Origin: Phallusia mammillata
Lineage: Eukaryota; Chordata; Ascidiacea; Phlebobranchia; Ascidiidae
NCBI GenBank assembly: GCA_003260075.1
Contig: QLIY01000272.1
Location: 107,909 to 171,908, forward strand
Direction: 5' to 3'
DNA length: 64,000 nucleotides
Shown: positions 1 to 11,858 of the stretch, piece after piece
Numbering within the stretch: the stretch's first letter is position 1
How the letters are laid out: every line of letters starts with the position of its first letter
Made by a program: the position numbers and the translations under genes
The notes under the pieces: generated by a model
Databases searched by the model: none
Seen by the model: the letters and a program-made list of their open reading frames with translations, nothing else
What the model was told of the DNA's origin: nothing

Positions 1-3000
1 AATGACAAGAAAAAGACTTGGCAGGCTCTTTAATTCTTTCTTTGGCACAAAAAACACTACAAAACGTTTTTTTGTACATTTTAGGCTAGTTTTGTCACCA
101 ACAGCTAAACCAACACGAGGAAGTTTTAATTAATAACAATTTTGCCCATGTAAAACAAATGTCACTTCAATACCCACCAAAGAGGTTACTTTAGCAACGG
201 CCACTGTATAAAAAGATATCATTCCTTGGTCTTTTAACGTAACCAGGCGCCTTAATTTCCGCCTCACTGCCATTGCGTGCCGCGTTCCTCAGTCGCCAGG
301 TATCCCGTTATATCACGGACCTTTGACGGTAACTCACCGTAACGCCTTCCCGTTTATGCCTTCCCTTTTTTCGCGTGTGTTTTTCCGATACAGTAGCTGT
401 AAGGCGTATCGCTGGCCGATTCTTTTGCCCGCACCTGGGAGTTTACTGTACACTGAAGCGGTACTTACACGTAGCTTGGGTCAAGTATTCCAGCTGCCCC
501 CACGACGGCCTGTTGAAGAGGACACTGTTTGCAGACAGGGCTTGGGTTACATTACATTGCTTGTTACTGAAATTTGTCATATGTGCGGCACCGGTGATTC
601 TCCGTGTTCTATTTACATCTAACAGCAAAGCAGCAGTATTTCAGCTAATGTAGTGTTAGACGAAAGCGCATGACGTACTTAGCAGCAGTTTTCAGAGCTC
701 AGTAAGGGATATGTTCATAGACGATACCTTTATGGGGAAAAATGTTTCTCTTTGTCTGTTTTTTTTGTCCAAAATGAACTGAATCAATTTTAAGCACCTT
801 TCTGGTCATTTTGAACCGACTTTGGCAAGATCTATTTAGAATTGATGTTGATTAGGAAGCTTGAAAAATGTGCCAAACTAGGAAAGTTGAAGGTTTCCTA
901 GACTTCAAAGCAGTTTAAACTAGATAATGTAACAAATTCAGAATTATTGCAACTGTTTAAGAGGCGAGAAAGCACAACTTACAAAACCTAATCAAGAATC
1001 AAATTAAAAGAAAAACTCTGCATACTAATTACAAGGTCAAGTTTCCGGTGGAAACGACTTCTTTTCTTGCGTTTACCATCACTTATCAATAAATGACGCA
1101 CAATGGACGCTTAATTGCTAGTTACAGCGCAAAGAAACAGGCGTTTTCTTGTACCTGGCCACATACGATGGCCTCAGGTCCCCTACACTTTTTGGCCTGG
1201 ACAAACGCTTATGGGAATTTACTATTTGTCCGTCAACGAGCAATCAAACGCTTTAATTTTATACGAGTAACGCAACGTCTTGCCGAGCCGCCAATTATAA
1301 TGAGCGCCATACTTAACATTGCGGAACGCTGTGAGGCGTTCGTCGCTTTGGGCAACAGTTTTCTTTCGGTAGACCTTGTCGCTGTTGCCATATACACGTG
1401 TTTTGCGAATGTTAACCAAAAAACACTGTGGCAAGTGTAGCGTGGATGTTTGTCACTTTGTGCTGGTTTAAAATGGTCGATTTTGTTTGCTATCGTAGTT
1501 ACTGTTGTTGGTGGTACTTTAGTTGGTTTTGATGCTTGAAACCATTGCGAATTTGTAGTTTAAACTATCAGGTGTATTACAAGTGCTATTGGCTTCACAA
1601 AGCTCGTTGCAAAACCCGCTTTGCAAAAAAGTCCCGAAGCCGTTCGTGTAATTAAGTTCAGATTTAGCTGTATATCTGGCAATTATTCAGTTGTGGAAAT
1701 TAAGAGGTATTCAACTTTCAAGAAGCAAGTCGTTAGCGTTCCATGTTCTGGTAAAGGTTATAATTGGAAAATTGATGCTAGCCCTTGAGATTGTCAGTTG
1801 TGTTACCTCAGTAAGCTGTGGTTGTCAGTACATTTGTTGTTTAGCACGTTAAAGACAATGGCATTGTTTTTACCGTTGTTTCGGCAGAATTTCCTGGTAT
1901 TGTATGATATACTGTTCAAAAGTGTTTAAGTTTGAACTATATTGTCCTAGTGCAGTTTTATAGACGAACTAACAATTTGTTACTGGATGCCTGTATAGCA
2001 AACTTCCTTACTGGTTTCACATCAAGTTGATTGTTCCCGTTTTTCGGTGCAGTTTGGAGAATGGCGTTTTAAGGGAGGTACTTTCCACACGCGCCTTTCG
2101 AAAGTGTACACATCGAGCGGGAAAAAATACTCTATTGTTAACGTGGTGCAAGCTTAAATCAATCATTTTATCTTGGGGCATGGCCTTTTACAGCAGTTTT
2201 GGGGTTGAAACTTACCATGGTCCAAGGCTGTATGTAAGATAAGACTTGAGTTTCTGATCTTAGGCGTGCAGTTTAGCTTTCCATGTGGAGCAGGCTATTG
2301 CCAACCCGCTTAGCAACAAGGGTGTCTATTAGCGGATAACCCTTGAGATAACTAGAATCTAATGAAGTTAGACACTTTTCTGTTACAAAGTGTGTGCTGT
2401 GTTTGTGATGTTTGTAAACAAGTGAAAAGAATAGCAAAGACCCAGGGTTTGTGCAAGCGTTGTTGTTATGTGTTATACTTTCGTAAAGTGACCGTTAGGT
2501 AGGCGTACGTTTTGGCATTTCTTGTGGATGCTTGCTTCGTTCTGTGCATAAATTGTACATAAAAGCCCAATGGCTAGTCTATGTTTTTGTGTGAAAATTA
2601 CTGAATGTTTGTAAGAACACGTGAACAAATTTATTTCTCGACGCCAAGAACAGATGCTACACAAAATGAACATAGTTTTTGCTTTGTAGTCAGCCATGGC
2701 ATTGCTGGTGTATTTTGCCAGGCAGTATTGCAGCACGTTTTTTCTCAATTCAAACAGGAAATTGCGGTGGTAACCGATACTTGATCGTGTGTTTGGACCA
2801 ACGTTGTGAAGTTGAATAGGAAATAAGCCCTACATTGCATTTGCATTATACTTCGTCAAAAGTGTTTAAAGCGAAATTATGCACCTTTCTGTAGTTACTT
2901 TTTATGAATGTGGGAATTAAAAAAAACTTTTAATGGGTGAATTGTGCTACAATACGCTGATATGCCAAAAAGTTACAAAAACACTCAAGAAAAATGTCAA

Positions 3001-3457
3001 TCAAAAGGGAAACTGTAACAAACAGCGATTTCTATGCCCTGTGGTCATCCTTTAAGATTTTACCATTCCGTTGGTCAGTAGCGACGAAAACCGACAGATT
3101 AGGCAACTGAATCCAACGTCAAGCCCTAAGCTCAGCCAACAAACAGAAGATCCGCTTTCCTGTAATGTTTGCTAAACTGGTTTCAGTATAGGCGTGGTTC
3201 ACTCAGGCATTCTGTGTCAATATTTGTGGCAACATCTATCCTTCCCGCCATATGTCAGGCGACCGTAGCTTGGCTCAAAACGACAGAAGACGTCGTAAAA
3301 TATGCGACGGAGAATTGTCTCTGTCATTACCTGGAAAATGGTGCTTGTCATTTGTGTTGTAAATTGTCCGTTTATTTGGGGGACTTCCCTTTTTGTTATG
3401 TAATGATTAAATTTTCAAGGTGTTATTTTCCAAAAACTGTGTGCTACGTTGTATTAC

Positions 3458-3651
3458 GGAAACTTATCAGCCCCAATGAACTGACTTAATAAAAGATATT
3501 TTTTCAGGACATTTACCAATTGTTTGATTTTGAAACTATGTGCCACCACCCCCCCCCCCGGAAACTTATCAGCCCCAATGAACTGACTTAATAAAAGATA
3601 TTTTTTTCAGGACATTTACCAATTTTTGGATTTTGAAACTATATGCCACTT
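3458..3651 (+). other. Haplotype copies around short C run
   Basis: 3458-3548 and 3560-3651 are near identical and are separated by an 11-nt C run. Interpreted as two contig ends of alternative haplotypes placed in series. Confidence 0.85.
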
Positions 3652-3665
3652 TCAAAACCATACAT

Positions 3666-3905
3666 CAGTGGTTCCCAACCAGGGAGGAATTTTAAAACTT
3701 GTGGGGAGGAATTTACTTTAATTTTGCATGTGGTTTGTATAAATGGACACTTACGCTAATACAACCGGCGAAGTTGATAATCAAGACCCAATTGTAAACG
3801 ATCTTTAAATGGTTTAGCATCTACTATGTAGTATTCTAGGAAGAAATAAATATGTTTTACATATAGTTAAGGGAGGTATTCGTGGAAAAAGGTTGGGAAC
3901 CACTG
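3666..3905. mobile_element. hAT-type MITE
   Basis: Terminal inverted repeats CAGTGGTTCCCAACC and GGTTGGGAACCACTG bound 240 bp without a transposase. The flanking octamers CCATACAT and CCCTACAC match at 6 of 8 positions, consistent with an old 8-bp target duplication. Confidence 0.8.
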
Positions 3906-4173
3906 CCCTACACAAAATAATTTTATAAAAATAGACACACATTGTAACTGTAACAACCTAAAAACACGAGATTACTGTAAAAATGTAATCAATTCCAACT
4001 TCCATTGATTGCTGCGGGCAGGTCTATTATATCGATTGGTTTAAGTCGCTTAAAATGCATCTCCTTATTGTCCCCTGGATAGTGATTCGTATCAATTAAA
4101 AATACTCTACTTGACTTTATCCGTAGATTGTTAAATCAAATTATCGGTCTTTTCCATGTGGTGATTAACACTT

Positions 4174-4179
<6 letters not shown>

Positions 4180-4260
<81 letters not shown>
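4180..4260. other. 81-nt C run, probable gap placeholder
   Basis: Uninterrupted C over 81 nt between ordinary AT-rich sequence. Such long perfect C runs recur across the window where sequence is expected to be missing. Not treated as real sequence. Confidence 0.85.
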
Positions 4261-4262
<2 letters not shown>

Positions 4263-4300
4263 GAATTCATGCAGTTGTTGACAGAATTAAGGTCCCCGTA

Positions 4301-4374
4301 AATTTTCTTTGAGAAATTACTCGTCAACTATTATAAATTTTCTTTGAGAAATTACTCGTCAACTATTATAAATG
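4301..4374 (+). repeat. Tandem duplication of about 38 bp
   Basis: A unit containing TTTTCTTTGAGAAATTACTC followed by GTCAACTATTATAAA occurs twice head to tail. It adjoins the 81-nt C run, so an assembly origin is possible. Confidence 0.75.
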
Positions 4375-4701
4375 ATCTTGGTTACATACCACCCTTTAAA
4401 AACGGTTACAAATTTCAGCAAAGCGAGCAAAAATGTTCGTAATGTGGCAAGAGTTTTAAATGCACTCTCGACTCTCCTTATCAAGTTTGATGATTTTTAA
4501 TTCAGTTTTTTTCTGTTCCCCAAACAAACAATGCCCCCCCCCCCAATGATCTTGGTTACATACCACCCTTTAAAAACGGTTACAAATTTCAGTAAAGCGA
4601 GCAAAAATGTTCGTAATGTGGCAAGAGTTTTAAATGCACACTCCTTATCAAGTTTGATGATTTTTAATTCCGTTTTTTTTCTATTCCCCAAACAAACAAT
4701 G
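4371..4701 (+). other. Haplotype copies around short C run
   Basis: 4371-4533 and 4545-4701 are near identical around an 11-nt C run. Differences include a small deletion within ACTCTCGACTCTCC. Confidence 0.85.
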
Positions 4702-5965
4702 TCTGTACTTCAAACTTAAAAAAATGAATCACCTAACTCCTTGCTTGGTGGATGCGAAGTCAATATTAAATACATATTGATAAACTAATGGAAAACATTG
4801 CTTCGAGATCTGATTACCTATGTTAAGGCGAAATATGTATATCTCAAAATTTAATACTGAAATATTCAAGCTTTTTAGCTAAATTTTCAAGCTTTTCAAA
4901 ATTACATTTTTCATCTATCTTTATTTTCTAAAACGGGAACAAACGGAATTTTTGTAAACAGAAAGGAATGGCGTTCAAACTATGTCATCACTATTTATTT
5001 ATCTCAATTCTTCGACAGGACGTTGTTTCAATTTTAGCCTGGGATTTTCGATTTTGGTTTTGGATTTTTTTACCCACTTTGGTGTAATGCTATGTTAAAA
5101 ATCCACCAGCCATCTATAACAAGCTAATTAATCGCACAAAGGCACATAAAAAACTTACGCGTGAAAGTAAAAATAACTATCTCGCAGTGTTGAAAATTAC
5201 TGCTATTGCTACACCAAGAAAGTTATTTCTCCCAACTTGAATCGAATGCATTGAATTAGGACTTATGCCGCTTGGTAGGGGAACTCCCGAGTGTCAATTG
5301 ATTGTACTCTACAGTCTACTCAAACTATATTTAGTTTTCTTAGCCTAAGGTATGTTTTTTTTTTGTCCGTCCCAATTTTGCCGGGTGTGTTTGACCATTT
5401 TATATGGAATTATATATAGTGCATGTATTTTGATCACGGCAAATGGGTAAGGTTACGATTTAAAGCGGTTCGTTTTAGTTATCATGTCAAGAAAGTGTTG
5501 CGTTTTTTCCTGAGTTGTACCCATCGAATCTTGTTTAAAAAGGGATACCTGTTCGTTTTGTCTTCACTTTGTGATGAACGGCGCAAAGATAAATCAATAT
5601 AACTATGTGTAATGCGTTCGTTCGATTGCAAAATTGTGAGATTGTCGCTAATTGAGCCAGTGCTTTAGGTTTTAAATGAAAAAGATTCTTTAAATCAGCA
5701 AGGAATCAGATTTTGGGACTTGGTTTTGGTATTGATATGTTAATGATATTTTTTCTCATAAAATATTTTGTCTGATTTGGCAACTTTGATTGATATTAGT
5801 TCGAAATCTAGGCAAAATTTTTGCATAAGTCTGGTTGCTGTGTGCATTGCATATCAAATATAGTTCATACAGCATTCATTTGTCAGAATTTTTTTTTAGA
5901 CCAAAGCAAAAGAAACCATTTTTAACTATTACAAAACCGAAATTTACAAAAAACTTTTTTTGCAG

Positions 5966-6061
5966 GTTATAAGGCTGTTTATTATACAACTTTTTTTTAC
6001 TGATATGAATATACAGTAATACAAAAATAGCGACGTGTAGAAACTACCAACACAAAACATC
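5966..6061 (+). other. Probable 5' UTR part of PTBP first coding exon
   Basis: A polypyrimidine stretch ending in TTGCAG at 5965 looks like a 3' splice site, so the 96 nt before the ATG are probably untranslated sequence of a spliced exon. A second possible acceptor (TACAG) ends at 6017. No upstream exon could be identified. Confidence 0.4.
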
Positions 6062-9000
6062 ATGTCTCTAGTCTTTCTGCCTGTTACTGGTGGTCCTGCA
6101 ATGCAACAGATAGCCATGCAGCCTCTACCAGGCCAAGGCACTGTGTGTATTGCAGGGGCACAACCGCCAATGTCCCAACAGTTCGTTTTTAGTGCCCCGG
6201 CCCCAGCTTTTGAGCGGCCTATATTGCATCAAGCGACAAAGGTAATTGAACCTTTCCAGCTAAAGAAGATGTAGCATTCTTTAATTGAAGGTTTTATTTT
6301 TTGGTGGAGACTTCTAAAAAAATATTCTTACTGTTAGGTTTTGTTGTAATTCGTTGCGTCTTTTTTCAGAGAAACAACGAAGATACTTCCCATTTGCTTG
6401 CAGGATCTGTAGATAACGGTGCAAAGAAAGTAAGTGTTATTTTCTTTTACTTCCTGACTGCACTTATACGACGATGTGCAGTTATGCAGTAAACCTCGGT
6501 TGATCTGGACCCGTTTGGACCAAAAAATGTCCGGATTAGGCGAAGACCCAAATTAACCGAGGTTTACTGTATTTAGGCAGACTTTTGATTTAATAATCTT
6601 TTCCATCTCCATACGCACACTGTGTGTGTTATAAAAGCCAAGCATTGTCAATTTCAATATGTGAGCTTGTTATTTTACAATAACTAAGGCAAATATGATT
6701 TCTAATTAAGTGTTTTCACATAAAAAGGTTGGAAAAAAACTTGCCCCCCCTCTATAATGGCTCAGTAATAGCAGTGAACTAATTTAACCCTTCTACTATG
6801 CACAGATCAAGACAGAACGATTAGACCCAAGCGTAGTGTCCCGTGTAGTTCACCTTCGCAGTCTCCCAAGCGACGTGTCAGAAACCGAAGTCATCCAACT
6901 TGGAATGTCCTTCGGTCGCGTCACCAACATACTCATGTTAAAGGTGAGCCTCTCTTACGTCACCGCTTCGATGACGTCATGGCCCCACTTGTACTTGTGT
7001 TGTAGCCCTGATATTACTGTCAATGGGTACAAGGTCCTTAGGGCAGATTGAACAGCAGCTGTTTATGTGTTTACGCTTGTATATACTTAACCTTTAGCGG
7101 TGAAACAATGATACCGGCCCATATGGCTTGTTTGTGTGACATATTTATGGCCCTGATGGCATACTGAGGTCAGCAATAAGATGTAAAGGTTTGTAAAAAG
7201 GGTTTTGCTGTCGTAAGGTCAAAGGTTGAGGTCAAAGGCCGTAACATTAGTATTGCTTTTGGGTTTCCAAAATTTAAGTCACTATTTTAAAACAAAAATT
7301 GTGTTGAATAACTAAACTGCAATTGTATTTGCAACTATTACACAGTGGTCCCATTGTGAACATAACTATTTATCAAAATCGCGCAAAACAAACTAATAAC
7401 GAATTAAGGCAAACTTTCCAGCTAAACCGAAAAGGTTGCATTTATGTTTTTAACCGCATGTTGACTTGTGGTGGATTACGTATATTTGGTGTGCCATGCA
7501 AAAGGTGTGTTGTGGTTGGTTACCATGGCGATGTTGTTTGTTGTCAGGACTATCGTAGATTTAATGTCGTAGGCTTGTTCCGTTTAAAGGTGTGGAAAAA
7601 TTTCCAGCAAAATTACGCAATATTCTATTTAAAAAACGGCACAATTAAAGCGTTTTTAGTGGACTTTGTTTCTTAACCGTGTCATTAATCCAAATCGAAT
7701 GCATACGCTTGTTTAATCCTAAATAGAGCTATATTTGTCCTTGTGTAACGGCTTGTCTTTTTTGTGAAAATCAATGTGTCTTTTTGTCTCTACTGAAGAG
7801 TCTACTTAGAGTTTGTATTTCTCATGACTTTTTGTTTAAAAGATTAAATAAATTTTGCTACTCGATCATCTTTAAATAATAAGGATTTGGTTTAACAATA
7901 CCAGTTAAAAATAACTTTTCTCGCGACAACGTTGCACGAAATACCTGCTTCAAAACAACATACCCAACTGCTATATTGCCACAGTAATGTCTGAGTTTTA
8001 CCAAGACCAATTTCACTCGCTTTTCCTCTGTAACCCAAAGTGCACAGAAACAAACCGGTCATTAGCGGATGATAATTACCGCTTGTTTCACATTTTCGCA
8101 TGAAATATACCGGATATCGTCTTTGCCGCTCGACAGTGAACGCGTCGGCAGGGCCGGGTTAACAATATAGATTTTATATTTCGGATGGAATTTTTTGCTT
8201 TGGAATTTTTTTGGTGAACGGTGTTGCAATTATTTTAATTAAAACACTTTACATTTCCTTTGACCCAAGAGTTTCACCGCTGTTCTACGAATTACAAACC
8301 TTAAAAAAAGCCAAAAACCGTAAAAATTACTTTGGTGTGCACATGTGATTATTGCGTTTTGAAAACGTTGACACCCTTTTAACATTCCGGAGACCAAAGA
8401 AAATTATACTTAAAAGATTCTCATCCTTCTAAATCCTTGACGGATGATAATATTCTGTTCAATGTTACACAAATAAAATAACATATCTTACCTAACCTTT
8501 TTAATTGAGTTTAAATCGCATGTTTTGTCTTTAGTTCTTGTTCAAGCTAATGAAACATACAATAAATAAGCTTTTGCTGCCAGGCATAATGGACAAACGA
8601 GTATTTCCCTTCCAGCAGTTTCATTGTAAATAACCGTCGTTTCGACGTCCCATACAAGACGCCTTTTTAAGGATAATGGCATATTTTGCAAGCCAAATTT
8701 CTTCTTAAGCGACAAAAGCATCAAAAATCACACAAAAACAAGCTTGTGCGGCTACAAACTGGCACCAACAGAGTGATAAAACATAGTTCAATGGTGTAAA
8801 GCCGGCGATAATAATTATCGGCATTAGAACTTCTGTTTTAACGTTCATCATACTATAGTGGTTTCACTTTTGCCCTGTGTAACACAAAAATAATTTATTT
8901 AACCTATTATTCGATAAAAAACACAACATTGGATTCGAATACTTTTAAGTTTACTATCCAAGATTTGAATCACGAATTTGTGCAGCCAATAGATTATAGT

Positions 9001-11812
9001 AAGCCAAATCCTACATCAAACGTATTTTTTTGTTCCAGGGCAAAAATCAAGCATTTCTGGAAATGGAAGACGAAGAAGCAGCAACAATGATGGTGACAGG
9101 GAGTGAAGTGACTCATCCTAGCATCAGGGATCGTCTCATCTTCGTCCAGTTCTCAAACCACAAGGAACTGAAGACAGACAACTCCCCAAATCAGCTGGTC
9201 AGTACAAAGTCGTGCAATTTTTGTTGTTGATATTTCACAAATGTACGATAGGTGTGCAATAGGCACAATAAGTTTTAAAGGATTGGATTTGTTCACGTAA
9301 TTGTTTGCACTTTTACTGGTTTTGCAATGCTTGAACGACACAAGGTAAGCCCTATGTAGGAACAAATCTGCCATTATACTACCAAACCTCAAATCTTATG
9401 TGATTTATGTTTTATGTTACAATCCTTAAAAAGCATTTTTTTGTTATTTTTTTAGCTATTTTGTCCGTATCTTATGCTCCTAGGGGTAAAGTTTCCATAC
9501 AAAACCTCCCTTCGCCTTTTCTTAAATTCTCTAATTTGCTTAGGATGTGGAGATAAACATGATTGTAAGCTTATACAGTACTAAATTAAGTCTAAGCGTG
9601 AACTTAAGGAAATGCCAAATCAGTTATAACCGCGACCATTTTATGAAACGTAACATCGATAAGTTACCGTAACATCTAATAATCTCTCAATTAAATTATT
9701 TAATTTGACCAAGACAGGACGCCTCAGAGATATATTCGAATTATATCACAGTACCTCGATGATAAACGATTTGTAATTATACTGCAAGTGATTTAGGCGT
9801 GTTTTCAGTTTGACTTGCCAGTTGATCGATAGAGACGACTGTCTTATCTGTGTTGTCTCAGTTACCATCATTATTTGACCCTTTTCTGCACCTGTGGTTG
9901 TCAATTACATCGTGATTGCCCCTGAAACTAGCTTAGTGGATCCCAATTTGTGACAAGACTCAATAAATTAGATTTTTAAATGGTTTTTTCATCACCTTCT
10001 TGGTCAAAACTAGTTTAATTTTTGGTTTTAATGAAAAGCGTGTTTTTACGCCAAAAACGCATTTGTCATTTGTTACGGAGAAAATAATTTTAAAAGAAAA
10101 AAGTTATACAGTAATACATGCATATTTATGTATATTTTGTTGAATAAATTAGGTGTATATTTCTATATATATTCCTTTGTTATTAGTTATTACATTATGT
10201 CCATATTCTGAGAAGATTTTAAACCTTTAATTGTGAAATATTTTCTTTATTGCCTTATAGTATATAAGGCTTATACGAACAAAATGCCGGAATACGCCAG
10301 TATTGTTCCTGAACTTGGGAACCATCTTGCTTTTTAAAAATTGGTGGCAGTATTATCAACAAATGGGTTTCTTACTATTTAAATAGGTTTAAAATGTTTT
10401 CGAAAGCCCCACTTCATCCATGCCTTCCACAATCACAACGTTTCTTCTGTATCAATATTTTCAACAACTCGTTCCATTTTATCTTCCAGAAAGCACAGGC
10501 CGCTTTGCAAGCTATGCAACAAGGAGACGCTGGCGGAGGGCAAAACCATGTACTTCGCATTGTGGTGGAAAACATGCTTTATCCTATTACAATTGACATC
10601 CTACACACAATCTTCTCCAAATTTGGTGTGGTCCTTAAAATCATCACATTCAATAAAAACAGTGAGTTTTGAAAGAGGCGTGGTGTTTAGGTTAGTGGTT
10701 CAAATCTTAAACAGACTTGAATTTTTTTGTAGATCAATTTCAAGCTTTGCTTCAAATGGGAGACGCAATACAGTCTCAAACAGCTAAACTGGTAAGTTGA
10801 GTAAAGTATTGGCCGTGAGTTTATTATACATTCTTTGTAATAACATAGTCCGGAAAATATCGCATTAAGTATCGAATATCACTAATTAACGTTTTTGTAA
10901 TTGTTCAGGTATTTTTTTTAAAAGAGTTGGCGATTTGCAATGTCTCTAATTAAAGTGGTATGCTCGTGTAGGGTAAACATGCCTGTTGGAAGTAATACTG
11001 CTTTCATTAGGGACTGTAATGTTTTAGGCCAATCTTTTACCCTAAAACTGTAACAAAAAGATTCGTCGGTCACCACCTTGTTACACAGGCTGATTGCTAG
11101 ACAAGTTTGGATAAATAGTCAATTATAAATTTGTATACAGCAACATGATTTATATTACACTAAAAACTCCATCTGTACAATTAGTGCTCTATTTTGAACT
11201 GTTTGTGACGATTTTGCTAAGTTTAGCATGGAATAAACTAACAATTTTCACATTACAGTCGTTGGACGGTCAAAACATATACAACTCCTGCTGTACACTG
11301 AGGATCGAATATAGCAAACTGACGTCACTCAATGTCAAGTATAACAACGACAAAAGTCGTGATTACACAAGGAACGATCTGCCATCTGGCGAATCTTCTA
11401 TTCTTGGACAAAACGCCCTTTCGAACGTGCTCACAGGTAAACAAACGCTGTTAAATTCTTTTTATAGGGTGACCTGCCCAACCTAGGCCATGTTTTTTTA
11501 TGTTTTAATGGTTTTCATGAGATGCATTTTGTACCTAGAAAAAACCAGGGTTCTTTACTTTTAAAAATAAACTGTCACGGAGAAAAAATGATACAAAAAA
11601 TATATTCATAGTTTAATGCTTGCTACAGTGTTCTATGGTGGTAAAAAAACGACACCGTTCAATTTAACGCTCTTTTGTCTAATACGAATAGACGAAAAAT
11701 CGTTTTCTATTGTTTCTTGTTGATTGATTTAGTTTAGTTTCGTTTCTGCCGGATGTTGTTGCTTTATCCCTCTCGGGTTAACGACCTTTATACGACGTCT
11801 AAGCGCCATTTT

Positions 11813-11858
<46 letters not shown>

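Larger units (their letters stand above)
1..5965. other. Non-coding region upstream of PTBP
   Basis: I see no exon here that I can support. The open frames are short, lack similarity I recognise and have no convincing splice context. The stretch holds a hAT-like MITE (3666-3905), two haplotype-duplicated segments around short C runs (3458-3651 and 4371-4701), an 81-nt C run (4180-4260) and a 38-bp tandem duplication (4301-4374). Non-coding first exons of PTBP may lie here; a splice-donor-like site near 5347 is one possibility, but it cannot be proved from sequence alone. Confidence 0.5.

Noticed and set aside
6745..6751. 7-nt C run in PTBP intron as another gap
   Set aside because: It is shorter than the others and no flanking duplicate is visible, so it may be ordinary sequence.
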